DNA of 64,000 nucleotides from Gemmatimonadaceae bacterium (GCA_035633115.1 DASQFN010000102.1:1-64000); one strand, 5' to 3'; positions 55,475 through 63,338 are shown, counted from the first letter of the stretch. Numbers and translations are program-made. Notes: generated from the letters alone by a model not told the origin.

Positions 55475-56782
55475 ATGCACGTCGCCGTCATCACGACCTT
55501 CGTCGAGCTCTTCGAGGCATTCTCGCTGTGCAACGTCGTCAGCACGCAGCTGCAGATGCTGCGACACAACGGGCATCACGTCACCTTCGTCGCTGGTGAC
55601 GGATTCATGTCTCAGGGTGCCTACGCGCACCCGGCCATCGAGCAGATACGACTGCCAGTGCTGCATGTCACGCACGAGAGCGATCTGGCCGACCGGCCTG
55701 CTGCTTTCCGTTCGGATGTGGATTTCGTCAAAGGGCGACTGCGGCCGGCCATCGAACGATGCGACGTCGCCATCACGCATGACATTCTGTACCTGCTGCA
55801 GCATCTGGCGTACAACATCGCGTGTCGCGAGCTTGCGCTAGAGTTCCCGAACGTCCGGTGGCTGCACTGGATCCACTCGGCGGCCGAGGCGCATGTTGAC
55901 TTCCCACGAGGCGATCCGCGACGCGCGCGATTCACGCCATTCCCGTTCGGGACGATTGTGTACCCAAACCGCACCGATGCTTTCCGGGTGGCGCAGCAGT
56001 TCGGGCTCCCCGAGGATGCTGTCGCAGTCGTTCCGCACGCCATCGATATCGCCGAATGTTATGGTTTCCACCCGCTGACGCGAGCCATGGTGGAACACTT
56101 TGGCCTCGAGCGGCCCGACGTGCTGTCTGTGTATCCGACGCGGCTCGATCGAGGTAAGCAAGCGGAGCGGGCCGTACGACTCTTCGCTGAGATCAAGCGT
56201 GCGGGCGCGAGCGTCGCGCTAGTAATCGCGAACTTTCACTCGACGGGCGAGCGTTTCGTGCGGTACCGGGAGGAGATTTCTGCCGAGGCAGCGCGCCTCG
56301 GCCTGACTCCGAACGAGGTCGTCTTCACGAGCAATCTACCGCCGCTGCCGGGCATGCCGGGGCCAGCGATGACCCGCACGGCGATCGAGCTGCCGCACCA
56401 AGTCGTGCAGGATCTCTTCCGCCTGACGAACGTGTACGTGCACCCGTCCGCCTCGGAAACGTATTCGCTCGTTTGTCAGGAAGCGGCTATCGCCGGCAAC
56501 CTTCTCGTGCTCAACGAGGACTTTCCGGCAATGCGCGAGCTCTATGGTGACGCGGCGCTCTACGCACATTTCTGTTCTTCGCAGATGTTAACGGTGTACG
56601 CGCCGAACGAAGCGGCCTACTTCAGTGAGGTCGCGCGGGACATCCTTGCCCAGTTCGAACTCAATCCCACGCTTGCTCAGCGCACGCGGATTCGGCAGAC
56701 GCGCAACCTTCGCGCAGTGTACGATGAACACTTCGGGCCCGTGCTCGAGGCCGCGCGGGCGTCAGTAAGTCGCGCTGGGTAG
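55475..56782 (+). CDS. Glycosyltransferase (family 4-like)
   Basis: A 435-residue protein with a GT-B outline: N-terminal MHVAVITTFVELFEAFSLCNVVSTQLQMLRHNGHHVTFV, C-terminal VYVHPSASETYSLVCQEAAIAGNLLVLNEDFPAMRELYGD, which contains the E-x(n)-E arrangement of family-4 enzymes (SETYSLVCQEA). It would transfer a sugar from a nucleotide-sugar. The ATG at 55475 follows GAGAGGA; an in-frame GTG at 55460 lies in the hairpin edge. It is the last plus-strand gene of the CIS island and could modify the adjacent Thr-rich stalk, the cell envelope, or nothing in this cluster. Confidence 0.7.
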   Translation: MHVAVITTFVELFEAFSLCNVVSTQLQMLRHNGHHVTFVAGDGFMSQGAYAHPAIEQIRLPVLHVTHESDLADRPAAFRSDVDFVKGRLRPAIERCDVAITHDILYLLQHLAYNIACRELALEFPNVRWLHWIHSAAEAHVDFPRGDPRRARFTPFPFGTIVYPNRTDAFRVAQQFGLPEDAVAVVPHAIDIAECYGFHPLTRAMVEHFGLERPDVLSVYPTRLDRGKQAERAVRLFAEIKRAGASVALVIANFHSTGERFVRYREEISAEAARLGLTPNEVVFTSNLPPLPGMPGPAMTRTAIELPHQVVQDLFRLTNVYVHPSASETYSLVCQEAAIAGNLLVLNEDFPAMRELYGDAALYAHFCSSQMLTVYAPNEAAYFSEVARDILAQFELNPTLAQRTRIRQTRNLRAVYDEHFGPVLEAARASVSRAG

Positions 56783-56864
56783 TCATTGTCGCTTTGTGGG
56801 AATCGATGCGCGTTGTATTGCGTCGAACCAATTCTTCATCATCTGCGAGCTCGTCGTGCGGCAG

Positions 56865-56963
56865 TCACGGCGCAAGGTGCGGATCCCAACCGCCGATAGG
56901 AGCGATATACGCGAATCCCTCGTCGTCGATGTAAGCCACGATGACGCCGATCTCGTCGATGTG
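56865..56963 (-). pseudogene. Fragment of an M42-type aminopeptidase
   Basis: On the minus strand this patch reads HIDEIGVIVAYIDDEGFAYI followed by APIGGWDPHLAP and a stop. H-x-D-E-I-G plus IDDEGF and PIGGWD are the start of the M42 (FrvX/cellulase-M) peptidase core. Only ~32 codons remain. The adjacent M61 fragment begins just beyond, on the other strand, so both are relics joined by a rearrangement. Confidence 0.65.
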
Positions 56964-56971
56964 ACTTACAG

Positions 56972-57360
56972 CATGCGTGGAAGGTCAAGCGAATGCGACC
57001 GGCCGAGCTCTGGCCTTACCTCTACGATCGTCCGCAGACGACTCCGCTCCTCTGGATCAGTGAGGGAATCACCGACTTCTATGCCGATCTCGCCGAAGTC
57101 AGACGCGGGCTCATAAATGCCGAGCAGTTCTACGCGATGACGACCGCGAAGGTCGAGCAGATAACCGATGGGCCTGCGATCGCGCTCGAGACGCATCGCT
57201 TTTCGCATGGGTCCATCCGGTGGATGGTACCAATGACGTCTATTACCCGAAGGGCTCGCTGGCTGGACTTCTGTTAGACATCATGATTCGGGACGCGAGC
57301 GACAATCAACGCTCGCTCGATACAGTCAGGATAATTCTCCTGCCATACGAGGTGCACCGT
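56972..57360 (+). pseudogene. Fragment of an M61 glycyl aminopeptidase
   Basis: From 56972 the plus strand reads HAWKVKRMRPAELWPY, then LLWISEGITDFYADLAEVR, and after a frame change near 57205, DGTNDVYYPKGSLAGLLLDIMIRDASDN. This is the M61 family core, where a full gene has HExxHxWNVKR; here only the last His of that motif survives at the left edge. The catalytic Glu is gone, so this is a dead fragment. Confidence 0.75.
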
Positions 57361-57706
57361 CTCACCAGCGCGTGCCAGGGCAGCCATTATCGACCGGGTC
57401 CATAGATTGCTGCCCGACCCTTCCCGCAGGCACCCGTGAAGAATTCAGACCGTTCTGCCCTCCAGCCCGAGGGAACTTGCAACAACAGGGTTATCATCTC
57501 GGGAACAGAGCGTTCATCTATTTTCGCTTTTGAGTCCTGCTTCGGGATATGTAAGTAAGAACTAATTCCTGCACGCCATTTCAAAGTTGGCATGTGAAGC
57601 ACGCCAAGCTTCCGCCGATATGGACTCCCGCCTTTGTCTAGGGATCTCGGATATCGGCCACCTGTGGTCGGTCATGTTAGACCGCGCCGACGCGGCGAGC
57701 GCCTAG
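57361..57706. other. Gene-free stretch right of the CIS island
   Basis: Nothing with coding character is seen between the M61 fragment and the end of the minus-strand membrane-protein gene. No copy of the dispersed promoter element is present. Confidence 0.35.
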
Positions 57707-58759
57707 TCATGTAGTCGCTTTATTGTCCGCTGCTTGTTCTTCGGTTTGCTCGGCCTTAGGAGCCGAGGTGTTCGAAGACTCAGCACTATCCTGCGTGTTA
57801 GAGTGCTCTGAGGTTTTCGCGGCTTGAGTTTCGGACTGTTCTCCGCCTTGACCAGTTCTCGGCTTATCGGGATCAGGCTTTTCGCCGGCCTCCGCTTGGA
57901 CTGTTGCTTCGGTTTGCTCGGCCTTAGGAGCTGAGGTGTTCGAAGACTCAGCACTATCCTGCGTGTTAGGGTGCTCTGAGGTTTTCGTGGGTTGAGTTTC
58001 GGGCGGTTCCCCGCCTTGACCAGTTCTCGGCTTATCGGGATCAGGTTTTTCGTCGCCCTCTTGGCCTGTTGCTCCTGTAAACGCGGCCTCGATGCGTTTG
58101 AGCGCCCATTCCCACTTGAAGCCTACAAAAAAACAAATTGCGAGCTCACCAACGGTCACCTTTGCGAGGTCGGCACTCGCCGTACTCGGGGTTGCAATCA
58201 CCAGCAAGCCCGCCTTGATAAGCAGAAAGGTCAACATGCCTAAAAGAACACCTGTGAACGGCGCGGCAAGTTGAGCTAGCAGGAACCGCCTGTGATATAG
58301 CCGTTCTGACGTTTGATGCCAGAGAAACCAGATTCCGCGTAGCTCCGCTCCAAGGCCACCGGCAAGGAGTGCTAGCATCGGAACGGTGTCGCCGAGCACC
58401 GCTCGGGGGATGATTGCGAACCTAGTGCATTCAGTGCATGTAATACCCGCGGCGATGAATGCAAGAAAAAATGCAACGTGATAGAGAAAGAGGGGAACTT
58501 GATGAACGTTCACTAAACGCCAAAGGAATCCCCGTTCATCGACCAGTGACTCCAAGACGAATTGTCCTCGTAATGTTGCTTCGCGCGCATCAGCCGCCCG
58601 ATTGCCTTCGATCGCAAGGTGCGCGTTGTGAAGCTCCGTGATCGCGCGCTCGACGTCGGCGCCCTTTTTCGCGCCGCCTAGCGCTATAACGCCTCTGATT
58701 CCTTGCTCCAGCTCGTCAGCTCCGTCGCTCAGAGCTGCTAACTCCTCGTTATTGATCAT
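57707..58759 (-). CDS. Membrane protein with two 56-residue C-terminal repeats
   Basis: A 350-residue protein. The N-terminal ~90 residues are helical and soluble. Hydrophobic segments then follow: VPLFLYHVAFFLAFIAAGITC, AVLGDTVPMLALLAGGLGAEL, FLLAQLAAPFTGVLLGMLTFLLIKAGLLV and KVTVGELAICFFVGFKW. The last ~125 residues are two tandem 56-residue units (EKPDPDKPRTGQGGE...TSAPKAEQTE). It overlaps the preceding gene by 11 bp and is driven by the minus-strand promoter copy 8. The tail repeats are Pro/Thr/Glu-rich and likely extended. Function is unknown. Confidence 0.6.
   Translation of the reverse strand: MINNEELAALSDGADELEQGIRGVIALGGAKKGADVERAITELHNAHLAIEGNRAADAREATLRGQFVLESLVDERGFLWRLVNVHQVPLFLYHVAFFLAFIAAGITCTECTRFAIIPRAVLGDTVPMLALLAGGLGAELRGIWFLWHQTSERLYHRRFLLAQLAAPFTGVLLGMLTFLLIKAGLLVIATPSTASADLAKVTVGELAICFFVGFKWEWALKRIEAAFTGATGQEGDEKPDPDKPRTGQGGEPPETQPTKTSEHPNTQDSAESSNTSAPKAEQTEATVQAEAGEKPDPDKPRTGQGGEQSETQAAKTSEHSNTQDSAESSNTSAPKAEQTEEQAADNKATT
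57730..58065 (-). repeat. 168-bp tandem repeat, two copies
   Basis: The 3' part of the membrane-protein gene holds two copies of a 168-bp unit (period measured between identical CGCCTTG tracts at 57844 and 58012). It keeps frame (168 = 3 x 56). Differences include PPETQPTKTSEHPN versus QSETQAAKTSEHSN in the protein. Confidence 0.8.
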
Positions 58760-59132
58760 CGAGAGCCCAATCAGACAGCAGTTCCGTGTTGAGACTGTCC
58801 AGCTTGGTCACGGCATCGGTGCGCCCAAGTTCCTGCAGGATGTTCCGAGCAGCTCCGGAGCAGAGATCGAACGCATTCTTGGGACGGCAAACCCTGTAGA
58901 TGGTTCGCAACACCGCTGGACCGTCTAGGACTCTCTCCTTACTCAAGGCCTCTTCGCCGATTTTCTCGAGAACCATCGACATGTCTTTCTCGTCGAGATG
59001 CTTGACGCCCTGACGGCCGGCGTAATTCTTGAGCTCGATCACGAAAGAGTCGTTGACCCTAATGTCTTGAGCCTTCGCGCGGCGCTTGAGAGAAATCCCA
59101 AGCTCTCGCAGCATTTCATCTCTGAGCGGCAT
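58749..59132 (-). CDS. Small soluble protein, first gene of the minus-strand unit
   Basis: A 127-residue helical protein: MLRELGISLKRRAKAQDIRVNDS, KHLDEKDMSMVLEKIGEEAL, AFDLCSGAARNILQELGR. The family is not recognised. Its 3' end overlaps the start of the membrane-protein gene by 11 bp, so it is the first gene of a two-gene unit behind promoter copy 8, again a small cytoplasmic protein in front of a membrane protein. Confidence 0.55.
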   Translation of the reverse strand: MPLRDEMLRELGISLKRRAKAQDIRVNDSFVIELKNYAGRQGVKHLDEKDMSMVLEKIGEEALSKERVLDGPAVLRTIYRVCRPKNAFDLCSGAARNILQELGRTDAVTKLDSLNTELLSDWALDDQ

Positions 59133-59256
59133 GGTGTTCTCCTTGGGGAGTGATCGAACGAGTTGTGGCGCTCAGAGAGAAGCCGTTCCACATGACGTAC
59201 GCTCGCCACCATTCTGGCCTAACGGTCTCGCGGGCCTCGTCGCCCAGAAAGTGATG

Positions 59257-59320
59257 AGTGTAAGGCCCCGGCGAGATCGCACAATGCTGTTTCTATATCA
59301 CTGAACTGCACGTTTTGTAT
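59257..59320 (-). promoter_or_regulatory. Direct-repeat promoter element, copy 8 (leftward)
   Basis: Read on the minus strand, repeats ATACAAAACGTGCAGT and ATATAGAAACAGCATT are 22 bp apart (span 59320-59283) and TACACT lies at 59262-59257, exactly 20 bp downstream. It serves the gene at 58749-59132. It is paired head-away from copy 9, about 40 bp apart. Confidence 0.65.
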
Positions 59321-59361
59321 CGGTCCGCCCAGAGGTTGGACCTGGAGTTGGCCCATCCCAG

Positions 59362-59425
59362 GTACAAAAACAGCAGTTGGGTGATACAAAACCGGCATTT
59401 CGCAATCGTCGGCAGCACTCATTTT
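59362..59425 (+). promoter_or_regulatory. Direct-repeat promoter element, copy 9
   Basis: Repeats at 59362-59377 (GTACAAAAACAGCAGT) and 59384-59399 (ATACAAAACCGGCATT) are 22 bp apart. CATTTT is at 59420-59425, exactly 20 bp downstream. It precedes the gene at 59562. Confidence 0.65.
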
Positions 59426-59561
59426 GATGGCTGTTGCACGTTCCACAAGCGAGACGCACCGACGCACACGCTCAAGAGAACCAATGGCGACCTGGCCAAG
59501 TGGTGCAACTGTCATGTGAAATCATCGATTACCGAGCGGATAGTCTCTCGGATGTGAGAAT

Positions 59562-59873
59562 ATGAGAACAAGGAAAGCGACGGTATTGGTCACTGGTGAC
59601 GTGAGACGCGGGGCCGCGATTGTCGCCTCCACTCCTCTCGCGCTGAAACTGAACGCCGACCGTGACCTCGAGCGAAGTGGCGAAGCCGATCTAGGCGGGG
59701 ACACCGTCTACGTTTCCGTCGCGCTTTACAGTGAACCTACCGCCACATTCACAGTGACGATCACGCTCGAAGGGCTAGGCTCTGCGAAGCGCAAAGGCCG
59801 TTTTGTTGAGGATGTCGCTGTCCGATCTTGGAAGATTCCGCTGCGCGAGTTTGAGGAGGACGCCGACGAATGA
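59562..59873 (+). CDS. Small beta-rich protein, first gene of the operon
   Basis: A 103-residue protein with strand patterns ATVLVTGDVRRG, DTVYVSVALYSEPTATFTVTITLEGLG and VAVRSWKIPLREFEED. No signal peptide. No family is recognised. As in operon I, a small cytoplasmic beta-like protein precedes an exported barrel-like protein, with a 4-bp ATGA overlap. I cannot show that the two small proteins are homologous. Confidence 0.5.
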   Translation: MRTRKATVLVTGDVRRGAAIVASTPLALKLNADRDLERSGEADLGGDTVYVSVALYSEPTATFTVTITLEGLGSAKRKGRFVEDVAVRSWKIPLREFEEDADE

Positions 59874-60960
59874 AACCGAGACACTTGCTTGGCACGTCGC
59901 TTCGGAGTCTTACGAAATCCTTGACGTTAGTTTCTGTGAGGATTGGGCTAGTGTTCGCCCTGATTATTTTGACCCGTCAGGCACTGCAAGCGCAGGCACC
60001 GCTCCACGCCGCAGGGGAACCTGGCGTGATCATTCCCAATCGCGCGGCAACCCTCTCGCTCGATCTAAATGAGGAGCGTTTGGGACTTCATCTCTTTGAC
60101 GATCAACCTGGCAAAGCGGGTATAGCCAATATTTGCGATGAAATGATCGCAACGGTTCCCGATCATTCTGAACGGCTACTCGATTTCGGCGCCGCTGCCA
60201 AGAAGGGCAAAAGGGCGCTTGTTTCCTCTGGCGCGCTTACGCCGGGAATAGACGCAGCATTTAGCCACGTCGACTTTCGAGAACTGGGTATTACCTGCCG
60301 ACTCCGAACGAATGCAAAAGCGCCGCACGAACGCACGCATATGACCTCGTATCAAAGGGTTACTGGGCGTTTTTTTACACGATCAAGGGTGAGGTGGTAG
60401 AACGTAAGATCGCCACTCAGACTGGACCGACGCTGGTCCAGTTCACCGATAAGATCGGCGTAACCGCGTCCATCCTTGGCGGACTGAATCGCTCCTTCGG
60501 AAGGTCTCGCATTCTGGGGACCGCCCTCGACCTCGGCCGCGAGTGGCGAACGCCAGGTGAAGATGACCCGCAGAATGCATGTGAAACAACGATGGCTGGC
60601 ATCGACAAAGACGGGAAGCAGGTTACGGTCGAGACATGCGATGATCGGTTTGTCGGTCCCTTGCCGGATGTATGGCGCGCTCAGCTTCGGTTCAACTGGA
60701 GCCAGAAAGTTCGATACCTGTCCGGAGATGCCGGACCAAGTATAGGAATTGTCGGAGCGCTTACTGCCACTGCGCGAACACGGGAACAGGTGAGCTATAC
60801 AGCAGCAGCGGGGTACACTATACACCCCAAGGGAAAGCCGACGAACATCCTTGGGGCGGCTCTCTTAGAGCTGGCAGACATGACAAACACGACCGGCAAG
60901 CATCCGACGTTGCTGAAGATGCTCAATGTCCGCCTCGTACTTGGCGTGCCTCTAGATTGA
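59870..60960 (+). pseudogene. Exported barrel-like protein split by one frameshift
   Basis: The first frame (59870-60400) has a signal peptide (VRIGLVFALIILTRQALQAQA) and a beta-rich body, ending in a basic tail. A second frame resumes with YLPTPNECKSAARTHAYDLVSKGYWAFFYTIKGE at about 60290 and ends at 60960 with a barrel-like terminal strand (MLNVRLVLGVPLD). Restoring one G in the GGG at 60285-60288 joins them into one ~363-residue protein. It is the second gene behind promoter copy 9. Exported, function unknown. Confidence 0.6.
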
Positions 60961-61056
60961 TCGCTTCGGGCTTGAGAGGCCCATCGCTCGGCGTTGCGAC
61001 GCTCACTGGGAATACTTCAACCCCCAAGATCAGAACCGGGATCGCGCACGCCGATT

Positions 61057-61117
61057 TAAAAACAGCACTTGGGTGATACAAAACCGGCATTGCGGGCAGA
61101 CACCGATGAACTATAGT
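61057..61117 (+). promoter_or_regulatory. Direct-repeat promoter element, copy 10
   Basis: Repeats TTTAAAAACAGCACTT (from about 61055) and ATACAAAACCGGCATT (61076-61091) are about 21 bp apart, and TATAGT is at 61112-61117, exactly 20 bp downstream of the second repeat. It precedes the secreted metalloprotease gene starting at 61258. Confidence 0.7.
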
Positions 61118-61257
61118 GCCCAGGAGCGAGGGATTTTTGAACAGAATCGATCGAGTCGATCACCAAGCGCTTGGCATTGCGGCATCTTGGGCGCAACCTA
61201 CTATCGGTTGGCGCTGCGTTTGCACACGGGCGACTGCGATCCAAGGGAGGTCAGGTC

Positions 61258-62877
61258 ATGAAACAACACATTCGCACCATCATGATGGCTGCGCTCATCT
61301 GGGGCCCCGCGTCCAGTGGGATGGCGCAGCACCCTTTCCGCGGCTCGCTTCAATGGAGCGTGTTGCTTTGCGACTACACCGACAGCCCCACATCTCCTCG
61401 CTCGCTGACCGATGTACGGGACATGTTCACAAGACTCGGCACTGACGGTGTTGCAGACTACTGGTCCCGAGCGTCGAGGCAGGGAATAGTTTCCAACCGA
61501 ATCGATGTGCGAGGGTTCTTCCGCGTCAATCAAACCGTCGCCATTGCCACCGCGAAAGCGCGCTGGGATCGATTCAACGACTGCACCGCGGCTGCGACAG
61601 CGGGCGGATACACTCCGCCAGGTGCAAATGGAATCATCGTCATGACCAACCCGGGAATCGACCTTTGGGGCGCTCCTGGCAGAGCCTTTGCCGCAATCGA
61701 TCACGATGTTGGCGCTTTTGGCCACGAGGTGGGACACGGCCTCGGATTCAATCATTCGTTCAGTGACGATCCCACGTATCGAAACGCGTCATGGGCGCAA
61801 ATAGGCGAGTACGGGGATCCGTGGGATGTGATGAGTTACGCTAACGTCTTCGGTCGACCAACAGCGCGGTTCGGCTCCTCACCGGTAGGCCATAACGGTC
61901 CGCATCTGGACCGTATTGGTTGGCTACCGCGAAACGAGATCGTGACTTTCGGGGCAGATGGGGCCACTTCCCGGGTTTTCACGCTAACGGCGCTTCATGC
62001 TCCGACGCCGGGAGGCACGCGGCTCGTTCGCATTCCGTTTGATCCTGGCGATTTGTTCCACTATTACACGATCGAGTTTCGAATGCCTCGCGCGCTTGAC
62101 ACAGGAATTCCCGCCGGCATCGTGCTACTGCACGAAGTTCGTCGTGGCACACCGGGGGATCCAACGAACGCGCAATACTTCAGCTTCCTCATGATCGATC
62201 CAACCGGATCGCGGCCGCCCCGCTCCTCACTCAACGCGAATGGTGTGAATGTCAGCGTAGTCAGCATCGACACCGTCGCGGGTCGGGCGACAGTTTCGGT
62301 CACAGGTAATATCGCTCAGCGCTGTCTCCAGGGATTCGTCTGGCGCGAGGCACGCTCCACTGACCGAGTGTGTGTCATCGGTGCTACACGTGCCGAGACC
62401 AGGCAAGAGAACTCGCTGGCGAACACGCGGCGGAGTCCGACTGGGGGTCCATTCGGACCGAACACTTGTCTGCCAGGATTCGTGTGGCGCGAAGCATTTC
62501 CAGGTGACCAGGTATGCGTTACAGGCGCCTCTCGCACACGGGCAGCCAGCGACAATGCCTCCGCCTCATCGCGCGCGAATCCCGCACGGTTCGTCTTCGG
62601 CCCGAATACTTGCAAGTCTCAATACGTTTGGCGAGAAGCAGATGGCATGGACTACGTCTGCGTTCCGGGTGAGACGCGTGCTGACACGCGACAGGAGAAC
62701 CTTCTCGCGAGCACTCGGCGCAGCCCAGCGGGCGGACCGTTTGGACCCAATACCTGCTTGCAGGGTTTCGTATGGCGTGAAGCGTTTCCCGGTGACCAGG
62801 TTTGCGTTACCGGCGCCTCTCGTGCGCGCGCAGCCGCAGACAATCAGCAGGCGGCGAGCCGCGTCGAGAAACCGTGA
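61258..62877 (+). CDS. Secreted metzincin protease with four C-terminal Cys-rich repeats
   Basis: A 539-residue protein. GGGAGG precedes ATG 61258, giving a signal peptide (ending near GMAQ). The zinc site HEVGHGLGFNH is at residues 156-166, with a Met-turn WDVMSY (Met192), so it is a metzincin. After ~350 residues come four units of about 45 residues: CLQGFVWREARSTDRVCVIG, CLPGFVWREAFPGDQVCVTG, CKSQYVWREADGMDYVCVPG and CLQGFVWREAFPGDQVCVTG, separated by GPNTC-type linkers. Such units look like cell-wall or ligand binding modules; their role is inferred. A longer start at 61171 is less likely. Confidence 0.8.
   Translation: MKQHIRTIMMAALIWGPASSGMAQHPFRGSLQWSVLLCDYTDSPTSPRSLTDVRDMFTRLGTDGVADYWSRASRQGIVSNRIDVRGFFRVNQTVAIATAKARWDRFNDCTAAATAGGYTPPGANGIIVMTNPGIDLWGAPGRAFAAIDHDVGAFGHEVGHGLGFNHSFSDDPTYRNASWAQIGEYGDPWDVMSYANVFGRPTARFGSSPVGHNGPHLDRIGWLPRNEIVTFGADGATSRVFTLTALHAPTPGGTRLVRIPFDPGDLFHYYTIEFRMPRALDTGIPAGIVLLHEVRRGTPGDPTNAQYFSFLMIDPTGSRPPRSSLNANGVNVSVVSIDTVAGRATVSVTGNIAQRCLQGFVWREARSTDRVCVIGATRAETRQENSLANTRRSPTGGPFGPNTCLPGFVWREAFPGDQVCVTGASRTRAASDNASASSRANPARFVFGPNTCKSQYVWREADGMDYVCVPGETRADTRQENLLASTRRSPAGGPFGPNTCLQGFVWREAFPGDQVCVTGASRARAAADNQQAASRVEKP
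62310..62865 (+). repeat. Repeat modules in the protease C-terminus
   Basis: Four tandem DNA units of roughly 130-145 bp encode the CxxGFVWREA...DQVCVTG modules. Units two and four are the most alike at the DNA level, which suggests recent internal duplication or conversion. Confidence 0.6.
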
Positions 62878-62951
62878 GTGCGCTGTCCGCTCATTTGTCA
62901 GCTCTACATTCGTGGCGCTCTTGCGCGCGACTCTCTTGAAGGAGTTGGACC

Positions 62952-63338
62952 ATGAACCTCAAATCACTCAAGTTGTTTCTTGTCGTTGCGTTGGTGCCGT
63001 CCGCGCTGGCGGCGCAGGATACGGCAGTACGTCATCGCCATCAGCCCGAAATCGACACCACACGAATCGGGGTTATGTCACCAATCGTTGTGCAACAGCG
63101 GCTGCGCCTGCTTGGATATTCTCGGGTGGCCATTGTCGAGAATGTGCGCTCGCACGTACGCGCAAATGCGTTTAGATCGGGCCGCGCCGTCGCGGTGAAG
63201 TATGACCCGCATTCGGGCAAGACCACAGCACTGCCGGGCCGATTTGAAAGGACTCCTCGTGGACTGCTTCTCGTGAGACCTGACGGATCCGCAATCGTAC
63301 CACCGAACGAACCAGACCAGACGCCCCGGAGACAGTAA
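62952..63338 (+). CDS. Small exported protein
   Basis: A 128-residue protein with a signal peptide (LKLFLVVALVPSALAAQD) and a short mature part containing SPIVVQQRLRLLGYSRVAIVENVRSHVRANAF and VKYDPHSGKTTALPG. The pair QQRLRLLGYS is reminiscent of peptidoglycan-binding helices, but this is weak. TTGAAGGAG lies upstream of the ATG at 62952. It probably belongs to the same unit as the protease. Confidence 0.55.
   Translation: MNLKSLKLFLVVALVPSALAAQDTAVRHRHQPEIDTTRIGVMSPIVVQQRLRLLGYSRVAIVENVRSHVRANAFRSGRAVAVKYDPHSGKTTALPGRFERTPRGLLLVRPDGSAIVPPNEPDQTPRRQ

Noticed and set aside
28184-56782. The tail genes as a prophage
   Set aside because: No capsid, portal, terminase, integrase, attachment site or lysis gene is visible, and pseudogene-rich flanks hold none either.
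1551-61117. Sigma-54 promoters for the dispersed element
   Set aside because: The GGCA core lacks the TGC partner at the 10-11 bp spacing of -24/-12 promoters, and the -10 hexamers are of the sigma-70 type.
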